From Ruegeria sp. A3M17 (GTDB lineage Bacteria; Pseudomonadota; Alphaproteobacteria; Rhodobacterales; Rhodobacteraceae), in NCBI RefSeq assembly GCF_003318255.1, contig NZ_QOCF01000020.1, positions 1-64,000 on the forward strand: DNA of 64,000 nucleotides. Direction: 5' to 3'. The notes beneath the pieces are model-generated. The model was not told the DNA's origin and ran no database searches. It saw nothing but the letters and a program-made list of their open reading frames with translations. Positions within the stretch are counted from its first letter, which is position 1. Each line of letters begins with the position of its first letter. Below are positions 52,682 through 61,605 of the stretch, piece after piece. Both the position numbers and the translations under genes were made by a program.

Positions 52682-53827
52682 TCAGAGGATAACATCATCC
52701 AAGGATTTTGGATGATCTGTAATTGCTTCCCAACCATATTCGGTGATTATGAAACTGTCGCCGACCTGCGCACGAAACGTATCGACTGATACTGAACCAT
52801 CAACAGCAAAAACCATCCCTGGCTGCAACATTGTCGTATCGCCAGTGACCAGCTGTGGTTTCTCCAAAAAGCTGTATCCGGTCGCGCGACCGCACCGGAA
52901 CGGGTATTCAAATCCCGCCCCCTGAATTACTTCGGCATAGGCAGCATGCACACTTTCGGCAGTTACACCTGGACGCAATTCAGCCAGTGCAGCAGCCTGA
53001 CTGGCTACAGCAACCTCGTAGATATGCTCTTGCTGCTTGTCTGCGATCTCACCGATCCAAAAAGTGCGGTCAAAGCCCAGTTTGAAGCGGTGAAAATTGG
53101 TCATGCCGCAAAAGCACAAAAACACCGGTTCGCCTCGTTTCATGATCCGGGTTGAGGCGCGATGATGGGTTTTGGTGATGGTATCGCCCGACGCCATTAT
53201 TTGCAGAAAGTGTGTATTGGGCGACATATCCGCGTCATCGTAATGCGCCATTAAAAGCTCTGCGGCCTTTCGTGTTCCGGCCTGGGACGTGGCAATCGCA
53301 ACTTCGAACTCCGGCACTCCGTCTGCAATCGCGTCACGTCCGGCGTCCATCATAGCACTTGCCACTTGCCCAGCATGCCGGGCCAATTGAAGTTCCTGGG
53401 TGGATTTTATCATCCGCATTTCAGCCAATATTGGCGTGGTGCTGAGTAGGTTTCCCACCGGGACCAACGTATCCAGATATGCCCGAACGAGAGGCGGCAT
53501 GTGATCAGGTTCGATCCCAACGAGCATTGCTCCCTTGACCACTTTGGGTAACTCCGACCGCCACTCTTCGCCCATACCGTCATTCCAGGCCGAAATACGG
53601 TCAACATGAGCGGCCGAACGTGCGGCATTCAGGTCTATTGTCGGCGTGATCAACAGGCTTTCACCTGACCTGTGCACAACCAGGATGGTTGGACGCCCGA
53701 ACTCCATATGGAGGTAGTCGTAATAGCCCGTCAGATAATAAACGTTGTCGTCATCGGTGATGAGAGCAACGTCTATTCCAGCTTCTTGCATGTGAGTGCG
53801 AAAGCTTTTCATCCTCGTAGCAAACAT
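52682..53827 (-). CDS. M24 (creatinase/Xaa-Pro peptidase-like) family protein
   Basis: The 381-residue protein has an N-terminal creatinase-like domain (IDVALITDDDNVYYLTGYYDY) and a C-terminal pita-bread domain with THHRASTRIMKRGEPVFL, then FKLGFDRTFWIGE, ATGYSFLEKP and MLQPGMVFAVDGSV. Some of the five metal ligands of true aminopeptidases appear replaced, as in creatinase and ectoine-hydrolase relatives, so a C-N hydrolase acting on a small molecule is more likely than a peptidase. It stands alone between gaps. Confidence 0.82.
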   Translation of the reverse strand: MFATRMKSFRTHMQEAGIDVALITDDDNVYYLTGYYDYLHMEFGRPTILVVHRSGESLLITPTIDLNAARSAAHVDRISAWNDGMGEEWRSELPKVVKGAMLVGIEPDHMPPLVRAYLDTLVPVGNLLSTTPILAEMRMIKSTQELQLARHAGQVASAMMDAGRDAIADGVPEFEVAIATSQAGTRKAAELLMAHYDDADMSPNTHFLQIMASGDTITKTHHRASTRIMKRGEPVFLCFCGMTNFHRFKLGFDRTFWIGEIADKQQEHIYEVAVASQAAALAELRPGVTAESVHAAYAEVIQGAGFEYPFRCGRATGYSFLEKPQLVTGDTTMLQPGMVFAVDGSVSVDTFRAQVGDSFIITEYGWEAITDHPKSLDDVIL

Positions 53828-54482
53828 CGTCAGTCTCCATCCTTAAGGCGCCGGTTGGGTTTCTCAAAATGAGATGCGTGATTGAGACGGTAGAACACGA
53901 TTTATGCTGGGTCCATCAAAGCGAGGTGAAGCGTCTGTTTTGACGCTTCTCTGGCATTTCATCGGAATAAGCATCACCGACGGTTGCTTTTCATCTGACA
54001 GACCACAATCGAGCTTGGCGCAGCATACGGGGTTTTGGAGCCGCTTGTGAAATACAACGCTACTTGCCATCCACCTCCAACGCCATTTGCCTTAGGTGTC
54101 GCTTATGGGAATTCCCCGCCTCGAAGTAGGTCATGGCGACAACCGGTTCACAGGAAACTGGGCGGCAGGATGCCATGAAAACAGCCATCCGGACTGCGTT
54201 TCTAACTAGGGGCAAAGAATGCAGATCTGCGGTCGGCTCCAGCGAATGAGTGAGTTGAGCTCGATGCTGACACTTGCTGAAGTCAGCAAGCGTTGTTTCT
54301 GCGGGTTTTCGCTGCACGCACACCAATGGTTGTTTTTCTATGTTTCATACAAAGATGTTACCACGTTGCCATCGATTGAATTTCAATTGTGCAGATGGAA
54401 AAAGGGAGAAGGCGTCAATTTGTGATAGCGTCAGTCAAAACTCGACAATTTGACTGAACCGAACAGCCGAAAGCGAATTTTT
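53828..54482. other. Gene-free gap with repeat copy B
   Basis: 650 bp without a credible gene. The middle holds the roughly 75-bp repeat described separately and the 15-mer shared with 49195. This looks like an old insertion site. Confidence 0.45.
54106..54180. repeat. Dispersed ~75-bp repeat, copy B
   Basis: Same element as copy A (37536-37610), in the same orientation. It starts TGGGAATTCCCC and ends GGCAGGATGCCATGA. Differences are scattered, as expected for old copies. Confidence 0.7.
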
Positions 54483-56861
54483 ATGTCTGAGCCTACGCAG
54501 GACCGAGAAGAGATATCCAGTTTTTGCGCGCTTTGTGTATCTCGGTGCGGTGCGATAGCGACCGTTGAAGATGGGCGGCTGACATCGTTGTCGGCGGATC
54601 CTTCACATCCGACAGGACAGGCGCTCTGTATCAAGGGCAAGGTTGCCCCCGAATTGGTTTACCATCCGGACAGGCAGGAATACCCGATGAAGCGCACACA
54701 GCCAAAAGGCGCGGCTGATCCTGGGTGGCAACGGATCAGTTGGGACGAAGCATTGTGCACAATCTCTGACAACCTAAAGCGCCTTTCCGATCAACATGGC
54801 CCCGAGACTGTTGCCTTCAATACTGCATCCCCATCGACTTCTGCCATGTCTGATTCCGTAGAATGGGTCAGGCGGCTTCGGCGCGCTTTTGGCAGCCCGA
54901 ACCAATCGATCTCGATGGAGCTATGCGGTTGGGGTCGGTATTTAGCCAACCTTTACTCCTTTGGGTCCGCGTTACCCGCGGGAGTAATGCCAGACCTGGA
55001 AAATGCCGGTTGTATTTTGTTCTGGGGTTACAATCCGACGGTTTCGCGGATTGCACATGCGACTGCAACCAGTGCGGCCAAAAAGCGTGGCGCGCAATTG
55101 ATCGTTGTAGATCCGCGCAACGCGGGGTTGGCGCGGCAGGCTGACGCTTGGTTGCAGGTGCGACCCGGTACAGACGGAGCATTGGCGTTAGGATTGTCGA
55201 ATGTCATGATCCGAGAGGGTTGGTTCGATCACGCGTTTTTGCGCAGTTGGTCCAATGCGCCGATGCTGGTTCGGGATGATACCAAAAGGATGTTACGCGC
55301 TTCTGATTTGTCGGTTGGCAAGTCGTCTGACAGCTACATGGTCTGGTCTGAAGCAACCAAGGAACCAGTGCCCTGCGAACACGGTGCCGATACCGGCAGC
55401 TATGCCCTCTCCGGTTCTTTCGAAGTCACAACTTTGGATGGGCCTGTGACCTGCCGCCCGGTCTTTGAGATTTGGTCGCAAATCTGTGCCCGCTATACCC
55501 CCGATACCGTAGAGGAAATCACGGGCGTCGCCGCATCGGATATCACGCGCACGGCGAAGATGATGTGGCAATCGCGACCTGTTGCCTACATGGCCTGGTC
55601 AGGACTTGAGCAGCAATCCAATGCGACCCAGAGCGCGCGGTCCATTGGGCTGTTGTACGCGTTGACCGGCAACTACGACACCAAAGGGGGCAATGTAGAA
55701 TTCCCCGCCGTTCCGACAAACAATATCCAAGGGGACGAGTTCCTGTCGGCGGCGCAACGGGAAAAGACTTTAGGACGGGTCAAGAGGCCGCTTGGCCCGG
55801 CAAAGTATGATTTTGTCGCCTCGGCCGATGCCTACGACGCCATTCTGGACGAGAAACCCTACAAAGTACGAGCGATGATCAACTTTGGCTCGAACCTGCT
55901 GCTGGCCCATGCAGACGGCGCGCGTGGTTACGAGGCGCTAAAGGCGCTGGAATTCAATGTCCATATCGATTTGTTCATGAACCCCAGTGCCGAGCTCGCT
56001 GATATCGTGCTGCCTACGACCAGCCCCTTCGAGTCCGAAGGGTTGAAGATCGGATTTGAGGTAAGCGAGGACGCATGTTCACTTGTTCAGTTACGCCAGC
56101 AGCTGGTCGAGGCACGAGGCGAGGCACGGTCGGACATCCAGATTGTTTTTGACCTGGCCTGCCAGCTTGGGTTGGAAGATCTGTTCTGGGACGGGGATGT
56201 CGATGCTGCCTACCGCCACCAACTGTTACCTAGCGGATTGACACCAGAAGCTTTGCGCGCAACTCCTGAAGGCATTCGTGTCCCATTGCAGACGACCTAT
56301 CAAAAGTATCAAGCCGTCAAAGACGGTGTGCCACGCGGATTTAATACTCCTTCGGGTAAAGTAGAATTCTATTCTGAAACCTTGATGGATCACGGATATC
56401 CGCCATTACCTGACTATGAGGAACCACAGGTAGGGCATAGTGCGCAGCCGAAACTGGCGGCGAGATACCCATTGATCCTGACCTGCACCAAAGATTCACT
56501 CTATTGCGAGAGCCAGCATCGCGGATTGCCAAGCCTGCGTCGCCGTGCACCGGAGCCTCAAGTCGACATGCATCCAGAAGCTGCTGAAGCGCGAAACATC
56601 AGCGCTGGAGATTGGGTACGTATAATAACACCAAAGGGACACGCCCGCGCCCGGGCACGGCTGGACAAGAGCCTTGATCCGAAGGTGATCTGTGGTCAGC
56701 ACGGATGGTGGCAAGCTTGCCCTGAACTTGACGCACCAGGCTATGACGTACTGGGAGAAAACACAGCGAATTTCAATCAGATGATTGGTCAGGATGCGGT
56801 GGACCCTGTAAGTGGATCAGTTCCTTTGCGCGCATATGTCTGTGAGATCGAAGCGCTTTAG
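54483..56861 (+). CDS. Molybdopterin oxidoreductase of the DMSO-reductase/formate-dehydrogenase family
   Basis: This 792-residue catalytic subunit has, at its N-terminus, the cysteines C15-x2-C18-x3-C22-x26-C49 that bind a [4Fe-4S] cluster. MELCGWGRYL near residue 148 offers a cysteine where such enzymes ligate molybdenum. Bis-MGD binding stretches follow (WGYNPTVSRIAHA, VVDPRNAGLARQADAW, MINFGSNLLLAHADG, HIDLFMNPSAELADIVLP). No signal peptide is seen, so it is cytoplasmic. It has no electron-transfer or maturation genes beside it, and the substrate is unknown. The ribosome binding site is weak. Confidence 0.9.
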   Translation: MSEPTQDREEISSFCALCVSRCGAIATVEDGRLTSLSADPSHPTGQALCIKGKVAPELVYHPDRQEYPMKRTQPKGAADPGWQRISWDEALCTISDNLKRLSDQHGPETVAFNTASPSTSAMSDSVEWVRRLRRAFGSPNQSISMELCGWGRYLANLYSFGSALPAGVMPDLENAGCILFWGYNPTVSRIAHATATSAAKKRGAQLIVVDPRNAGLARQADAWLQVRPGTDGALALGLSNVMIREGWFDHAFLRSWSNAPMLVRDDTKRMLRASDLSVGKSSDSYMVWSEATKEPVPCEHGADTGSYALSGSFEVTTLDGPVTCRPVFEIWSQICARYTPDTVEEITGVAASDITRTAKMMWQSRPVAYMAWSGLEQQSNATQSARSIGLLYALTGNYDTKGGNVEFPAVPTNNIQGDEFLSAAQREKTLGRVKRPLGPAKYDFVASADAYDAILDEKPYKVRAMINFGSNLLLAHADGARGYEALKALEFNVHIDLFMNPSAELADIVLPTTSPFESEGLKIGFEVSEDACSLVQLRQQLVEARGEARSDIQIVFDLACQLGLEDLFWDGDVDAAYRHQLLPSGLTPEALRATPEGIRVPLQTTYQKYQAVKDGVPRGFNTPSGKVEFYSETLMDHGYPPLPDYEEPQVGHSAQPKLAARYPLILTCTKDSLYCESQHRGLPSLRRRAPEPQVDMHPEAAEARNISAGDWVRIITPKGHARARARLDKSLDPKVICGQHGWWQACPELDAPGYDVLGENTANFNQMIGQDAVDPVSGSVPLRAYVCEIEAL

Positions 56862-57276
56862 ACACTTACCAACAGGGGATTCCACCCAATGCCGGAGTTA
56901 GTCCGGCGGGCCGCACTTCTTCAGGGTGGCACCATGTTGATGGTTTGGATTGGATAGCTGAGAATGACGTCAATGTCTGCTTAGTTTATCCGCTTTCAGT
57001 CGCCACCGTGGCGGAATTTGTAGGATTGGGATTTCCAAGGACCTTAGCTGCACATGACAGGAACAACGGGTCTAGGATCGTACTTTAATTCGCTGCACCG
57101 CCCTCGCGTTGGTGATCCGCGGACGAAGCTGCCATTACAGACTATGCCGTTTTCAACGGCTAAGTCTGCAAGTACTCTAAAGCGGTTTCACTGCTCGACC
57201 TGCTGTGCCTTACTACTATGGTTGAGGCCCTATCTGTCTCAAGAGTATCGTCATTTCATCCAAGCAGGAGCGAACA
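56862..57276. other. Gene-free gap
   Basis: About 415 bp with no credible gene. ATTGGGATTTCCAAG at 57025-57039 recurs at 63639-63653, but the match does not extend. It is probably the leader region of the SGNH gene plus debris. Confidence 0.35.
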
Positions 57277-57966
57277 ATGGCACTAGAGGAAACGCATAGT
57301 AAGCAGACCGCCAACCCGAAAACTGTGTTGTGTTTCGGTGATTCATTGACTTGGGGATTCGATCCGCGCGGCGGAGCAAACCTTGTTCGTTACGGATTCA
57401 CAAAGCGATGGACCAGGCTGCTTCAAGCCGAGCTAGGTTCATCGTACCACGTGGTTGAAAACGGATTGAACGGTCGAACAACGGTTTTCGACGACCCTGT
57501 TATGGGCGACATGAGCGGCCTCGCTCAGTTGCCAATCGCTCTTAAATCGAACATGCCACTTGATCTTGTCATAATTCTTCTGGGATCGAATGACGTTAAG
57601 ACCCGCTTTGGCGTGAATGGCGACGAGATTGCCCGTGGTCTAAGCCGCCTTTTGGAGGTTGTCTCCAAATCGAATTTCGGCCCAGATGGAAAAGCCCCAT
57701 CTACTCTTGTGCTCGTTCCGCCAGAAATGGGCGAGGTCAGCGGCACGTGGTAGGAACCAATGTTCGACCCAGATCATAGCCGAGCAGGCCTTCAACGGCT
57801 TCGCGAGACATACCCGACAGTTGCCAGCGCGTTCGGTGCGCAGTGCTATGAACTTAATGAGGTGGTCTGTCCCGGAGCAATTGACGGCATACAATTTGAC
57901 CCCGATTCATTGAAATCGGTTGCCATAGCGCTCGCCAGAGTTATCCGTGATTTACTCCGCACTTAG
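57277..57966 (+). pseudogene. SGNH/GDSL arylesterase-like gene interrupted by an in-frame TAG
   Basis: The first frame (158 codons) shows block I CFGDSLTWGFDPR, ENGLNGRTT and block III LLGSNDVK, then ends at TAG (57751-57753) after GEVSGTW. The same frame resumes at once with MFDPDHSRAGLQRLRETYP and runs to IALARVIRDLL, matching the rest of a lysophospholipase/arylesterase of about 228 residues. In block V, the expected D-G-I-H reads D-G-I-Q (codon CAA), so the catalytic histidine is also absent. Two independent defects indicate a dead gene. Confidence 0.8.
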
Positions 57967-58439
57967 AAAAAGTAGACGCGCACCGAAATCCACAGTCGAG
58001 TCTCAACGAAACCAATATGTCCGCTGTTCCAGTACCGGTCGAGAGTTGGATTTTTGTTTGAATGTCGTAGTTGGGGCTCTGAGGTGCCATTCTCTGCAAT
58101 CGGTTCGATTGATTGGTCGCAGCCCAAAGCAGACATGCCACAGCAACACGCGGGACGGGAAGCTGCCGTTCTTAGCAGTCGCAATGCCATTCATGGGAAA
58201 CTCAAAAAGCGGCCATTCAGGTTCAGTATGACGATCTCGACGATCCCGCGGCCGCACTATGTCACCGAAGCGCACTGCAGAACGGTCAATCCATTGTAGC
58301 GATTGTTCAGCGAGGAAAAATCGACGTCACCTCAGTTTTCATAACGTCTAACAAAGCCTTAGTTAGTACTGGAGTAGATATCAACGTTTTCGGATAAGCA
58401 GAGGGCGTCGCACCTCTCAAACACACCTCAATCTGCATT
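57967..58439. other. Gene-free gap
   Basis: About 470 bp between the SGNH pseudogene and the phosphatase fragment. Frames exist on both strands, but none has a ribosome binding site or recognisable domain. Confidence 0.35.
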
Positions 58440-58611
58440 TCAGGCAGTGCGAAAAGCAATCATTGTCAAGTCATCCAAACGTTCTTCCTTCGAACTATAG
58501 TCTTGAAAAGCGCTGTGAATAGCCGACAATAGCTCTTCCGAACACGACCAATGTTCCTGTTCGAATACAGATACAACTCTCTGGAAGCCAAAAGCCAAAC
58601 GTTTTTCTGCA
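58440..58611 (-). pseudogene. Fragment resembling the C-terminus of a SpoIIE/PP2C-type phosphatase
   Basis: One frame, ending at TGA (58442-58440), reads RLAFGFQRVVSVFEQEHW, then ELLSAIHSAFQDYS and RLDDLTMIAFRTA. A final DDLTMIAFR strand is typical of the end of SpoIIE/PP2C phosphatases. No upstream domain is present, because the frame runs directly into the truncated MBL gene. This is a short remnant, assigned by pattern only. Confidence 0.45.
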
Positions 58612-58612
58612 C

Positions 58613-59014
58613 CTAATTGATCAAAGATGTTCGGTGGCAGACGTTGTTGTCGGTGTGCCCAGGCGTGTAGATCGCTTCCAGCCCGACACCGAGTTCCTCG
58701 GAGTTGTCCGTTTCAATAGTCCCGTCCAATGTTAGATCTTTAGGGAAGTACTTTCGCATCTCCCGATGACCGATCAGCGGTACGCCAAGGGCTGCTTTGG
58801 CGCGAAGGAGCCCATCTGTGATCTCGTGATTATGGCTGAGATACAGATGATCCGTCCTTCCGGATGCTTTGATCGCATCCAAGGAAGGAAGATGCTCTGC
58901 GACATATATCATGTCCCGACCCTCCGAATGCTCAAGAAGATAGGCATGGGACTTCAGCGTTCCAAAGCGAAGTTCGAGGGGCGTTTGCCAAAGATCCGAA
59001 AACAGCTGCTTCAT
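58613..59014 (-). pseudogene. 3'-truncated MBL-fold metallohydrolase
   Basis: 133 residues remain of an MBL-fold protein: FGTLKSHAYLLEHSEG at the N-terminus, YLSHNHEITDGLL as the first metal motif and AIYTPGHTDNNVC as the second. The family continues for about 100 residues after this point with further metal ligands, but here the frame ends quickly in RTSLIN and the phosphatase fragment begins. It starts 5 bp after the MFS gene stop, so it was the last gene of that operon before the truncation. Confidence 0.7.
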
Positions 59015-59018
59015 GGTG

Positions 59019-60440
59019 TTACCCTTTCTGACTATTGATCAGGGCGCGGCTCGCAAGAATTGCCAAAGCGGCAACCAGACCAAACGTGACGAACAGCCAA
59101 ATGGCGGAATTGGCTATACCTGACAGATTCTCGGTCTCATTGAACCCGGTGAAATTGCCTACCAAGCCAGCTACGGCTGTACCAAACGCCACGGCAAACA
59201 TCTGAACGGTAGAGAGGGCAGATGCCGCCATATCGCGTTCATCCGTATCAGTGAATTGCAGAATGAATGTGTTGAGATGCGGCCACCCGACACCAATGCC
59301 AATACCCAATAGGATCAGAGCAAAAGACAGTACCGTCGTCATGGCTGAACCTGCGCTGCCGAACATTGGTGTGGTAACGCCAAGCACAATGCAGGCAACC
59401 ATCATCAGAGGAGGTCCTGACAGAACGGCGAGATGCATTTTGCGACCCGTGAACCGCGCCGAATAGACCTCGGACATGGCCCACCCGATTGAGACCAGGG
59501 CCGCCACGTAGCCTGCCATCAGGGGGCTGAGCCCATGCAGACGTTGCAAGAAGAACGGCATGAAGAATTCAGCATTGATGCAGAAGATCAGAAGAGCCAT
59601 CACCGATATTGAAAGAAAGAGCGGTGCCCCCGGTACGGTCGCTCCACGCGGGAACAGCCTTATGCGGTTTGTTTTTTCACGGCGCATCAGGGTAAGCATC
59701 AGTACGATTGACACTAAGACCGCGACAACGGCCCAGACCGCCGACGGCGCAACACTACCAAATGAAATCGCCAACACCGACCCCGCCAACAGAGCCAACT
59801 GCCTAAATGCAATCGGCTCGGACGGCCTGCGATCTCTTTTGACACGCGGGAGTAATCTTAGCGTCAATGCCACGAACAGCGCTGTGACCGGCAGCATGAT
59901 CCCGAAGCCCATACGCCACATGCCAAGCTCAGCGAAGATGCCACCGACAGCTGGCCCGAACAGCATGGTGATCCCCCAAGTGCCGGACAGCAGCGCCATT
60001 GCCCTTGACCAAAGGCGCTCGGGATAGACCACCACGATCATCGAGTAGCACAGCGTGAACAACATGCCACCGCCCGCACCCTGAATGACTCGCCCCACTA
60101 GCAAAACCGGCATGGTCATCGCCAGTGCCGCCAGCAAACTGCCAAGCGCAAAGACAACGCTGGACAGCCCAAAGCCCAGACGGGGCCCGGTACGTCGCAA
60201 AAGACTTCCGGTAATGGCAGCGCTGAGGATTGCCGCAAGCGTAGCCAGGGTCGCGTTCCAGGCATAAAGATTTTGCCCGCCAATTTCGGCCACTATGGAG
60301 GGGAGCATCGTGGCGGAGAGTGTGATATTTACCGCATGCAAGGCTATCCCGGCTGCGAGAACTGCGGAAACGGCCGAGAATTCTCCCCGCAGTATATCGC
60401 TCCATCGGGCCTCAATTGTGTGTTCAACTGTTGCTGTCAT
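59019..60440 (-). CDS. MFS transporter, drug-efflux type
   Basis: The 473-residue inner-membrane protein has at least twelve hydrophobic segments. The N-terminal half has MLPSIVAEIGG, SLLRRTGPRLGFG (the loop 2-3 signature region) and GRVIQGAGGGMLFTL; the second half has LLGIGIGVGWPHLNT. It resembles DHA-type multidrug exporters. It follows the DUF1330 gene by 29 bp on the same strand, divergent from soxR with a SoxR box between, so redox-active compounds are likely inducers and possibly substrates. Confidence 0.9.
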   Translation of the reverse strand: MTATVEHTIEARWSDILRGEFSAVSAVLAAGIALHAVNITLSATMLPSIVAEIGGQNLYAWNATLATLAAILSAAITGSLLRRTGPRLGFGLSSVVFALGSLLAALAMTMPVLLVGRVIQGAGGGMLFTLCYSMIVVVYPERLWSRAMALLSGTWGITMLFGPAVGGIFAELGMWRMGFGIMLPVTALFVALTLRLLPRVKRDRRPSEPIAFRQLALLAGSVLAISFGSVAPSAVWAVVAVLVSIVLMLTLMRREKTNRIRLFPRGATVPGAPLFLSISVMALLIFCINAEFFMPFFLQRLHGLSPLMAGYVAALVSIGWAMSEVYSARFTGRKMHLAVLSGPPLMMVACIVLGVTTPMFGSAGSAMTTVLSFALILLGIGIGVGWPHLNTFILQFTDTDERDMAASALSTVQMFAVAFGTAVAGLVGNFTGFNETENLSGIANSAIWLFVTFGLVAALAILASRALINSQKG

Positions 60441-60469
60441 AGGTCGTCTCCGCAGCTATCGAGGTCTGA

Positions 60470-60841
60470 TCAGTCGGTTTGCACGTAGGCGTGGTCGGGG
60501 TTCTGTTCGGCCCATTCTTCGGCGTCGAACCCTTCTACAGCAAATGTGAAATTCGGCGGAATTACATCGGTTCTGAGATGTTTGATCGCCTGATATTCCT
60601 CAGAGTTCCAAAAACCCTGCAAGGCCTCCATCGACGGAAACCGAAAGAGGGTAAACCGGGCATCATCTTTCCATTCACCTTCAAAGTGATCCATAAACTG
60701 CCCCGTCTCACCCGCGACGATCAGCTCTCCACCCCATTTTTCCATAATGGGGTGTGTAGCATGACCATAGGGATCAAGTGCGCCATGGCCTTCCGGCATA
60801 AATGAACTGGCCACAAGGTAGGCTGGCTTCTGCTTTGACAT
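60470..60841 (-). CDS. DUF1330 family protein
   Basis: The 123-residue ferredoxin-like protein has AYLVASSFMPEGHGALDPYG at the N-terminus and ARFTLFRFPSMEALQGFWNSEEYQAIKHLR in the middle, the classic DUF1330 motif. The biochemical role is unknown, perhaps binding or modifying a small reactive molecule. It is first gene of the SoxR-controlled unit with the MFS exporter. Confidence 0.88.
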   Translation of the reverse strand: MSKQKPAYLVASSFMPEGHGALDPYGHATHPIMEKWGGELIVAGETGQFMDHFEGEWKDDARFTLFRFPSMEALQGFWNSEEYQAIKHLRTDVIPPNFTFAVEGFDAEEWAEQNPDHAYVQTD

Positions 60842-60897
60842 TTAAAACTCCGTTAACTTCCGCCCAATGATTCGAGCTTGCACTTGCGTTGTTACTT

Positions 60898-60915
60898 CCT
60901 CAACTTTAGTTGAGG
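60898..60915. promoter_or_regulatory. SoxR box
   Basis: CCTCAACTTTAGTTGAGG is an inverted repeat with a central mismatch, matching the SoxR consensus CCTCAA-N6-TTGAGG. It lies between divergent soxR (28 bp to its start) and the DUF1330 gene (57 bp). Confidence 0.85.
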
Positions 60916-60943
60916 TCAAGCAGTTGATGACGGGGGTATTGAG

Positions 60944-61417
60944 ATGAAGAGGCGTGGTGGTTTGACGGTTGGTGAAGTGGCTGAGCGCAGTGGTATCGCG
61001 GTGTCCGCAGTGCACTTCTATGAACGCAAAGGTTTGATCGCGTCAGAGCGCAACGATGCCAATCATCGGCGCTACTCTCCAACGGTCCTGCGTAAGATCG
61101 CGATTATCCAAGTGGCTCAGAGGGCGGGTATCCCTCTGCGGGAAATTGCAGACGCGATGGACTTCTTGCCACCAGAGGCGAAGGTCACCGTTAAACACTG
61201 GGAAATGCTCTCCACCCGCTGGACCGATGAGCTGGACGACCGCATCGCGCGTCTAAAGAGATTGAGAGATGGGATGGCGGGTTGCATCGGTTGCGGGTGT
61301 CTGTCGATGGACACTTGCAAGCTGGTCAATCCCGACGACAAGATTGGTGCCAACGGCTCTGGGCCGCGATATCTGGAGGATGACGCACCACTCGCCGATG
61401 ACCCTTACCGCACCTAG
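60944..61417 (+). CDS. soxR: SoxR, redox-sensing MerR-family regulator
   Basis: The 157-residue protein has a MerR DNA-binding domain (LTVGEVAERSGIAVSAVHFYERKGLI, residues 7-32), a dimerisation helix and the [2Fe-2S] ligands C114-x2-C117-x-C119-x5-C125. SoxR is activated by redox-cycling compounds. No soxS is present, as usual outside enterobacteria, so it should directly control the divergent DUF1330-MFS unit. A SoxR box lies upstream. Confidence 0.96.
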   Translation: MKRRGGLTVGEVAERSGIAVSAVHFYERKGLIASERNDANHRRYSPTVLRKIAIIQVAQRAGIPLREIADAMDFLPPEAKVTVKHWEMLSTRWTDELDDRIARLKRLRDGMAGCIGCGCLSMDTCKLVNPDDKIGANGSGPRYLEDDAPLADDPYRT

Positions 61418-61605
61418 CAGACATTGGCTCCAAGATCACAAATGTCCGATTTGTCCCGCATCTTTCCCGTTTGTGGTCGTCGCCGCGAATGGCGGGCGAA
61501 TTGAGATCAACCGTTCGAGTTCGGCGCGGCGAAGGCTGGCGGAGAGCCCTTAGTGATCGATGCCGAATTTTGTTGGTGTGTTTTCTTTCCGAAGCCCAGC
61601 CAAAC

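Noticed and set aside
45087-57753. Idea that TAG is read as an amino acid, from two in-frame TAG codons in otherwise open frames
   Set aside because: Several intact genes in the window end in TAG (for example those ending at 13372, 17987 and 56861), and both interrupted genes carry additional inactivating defects.
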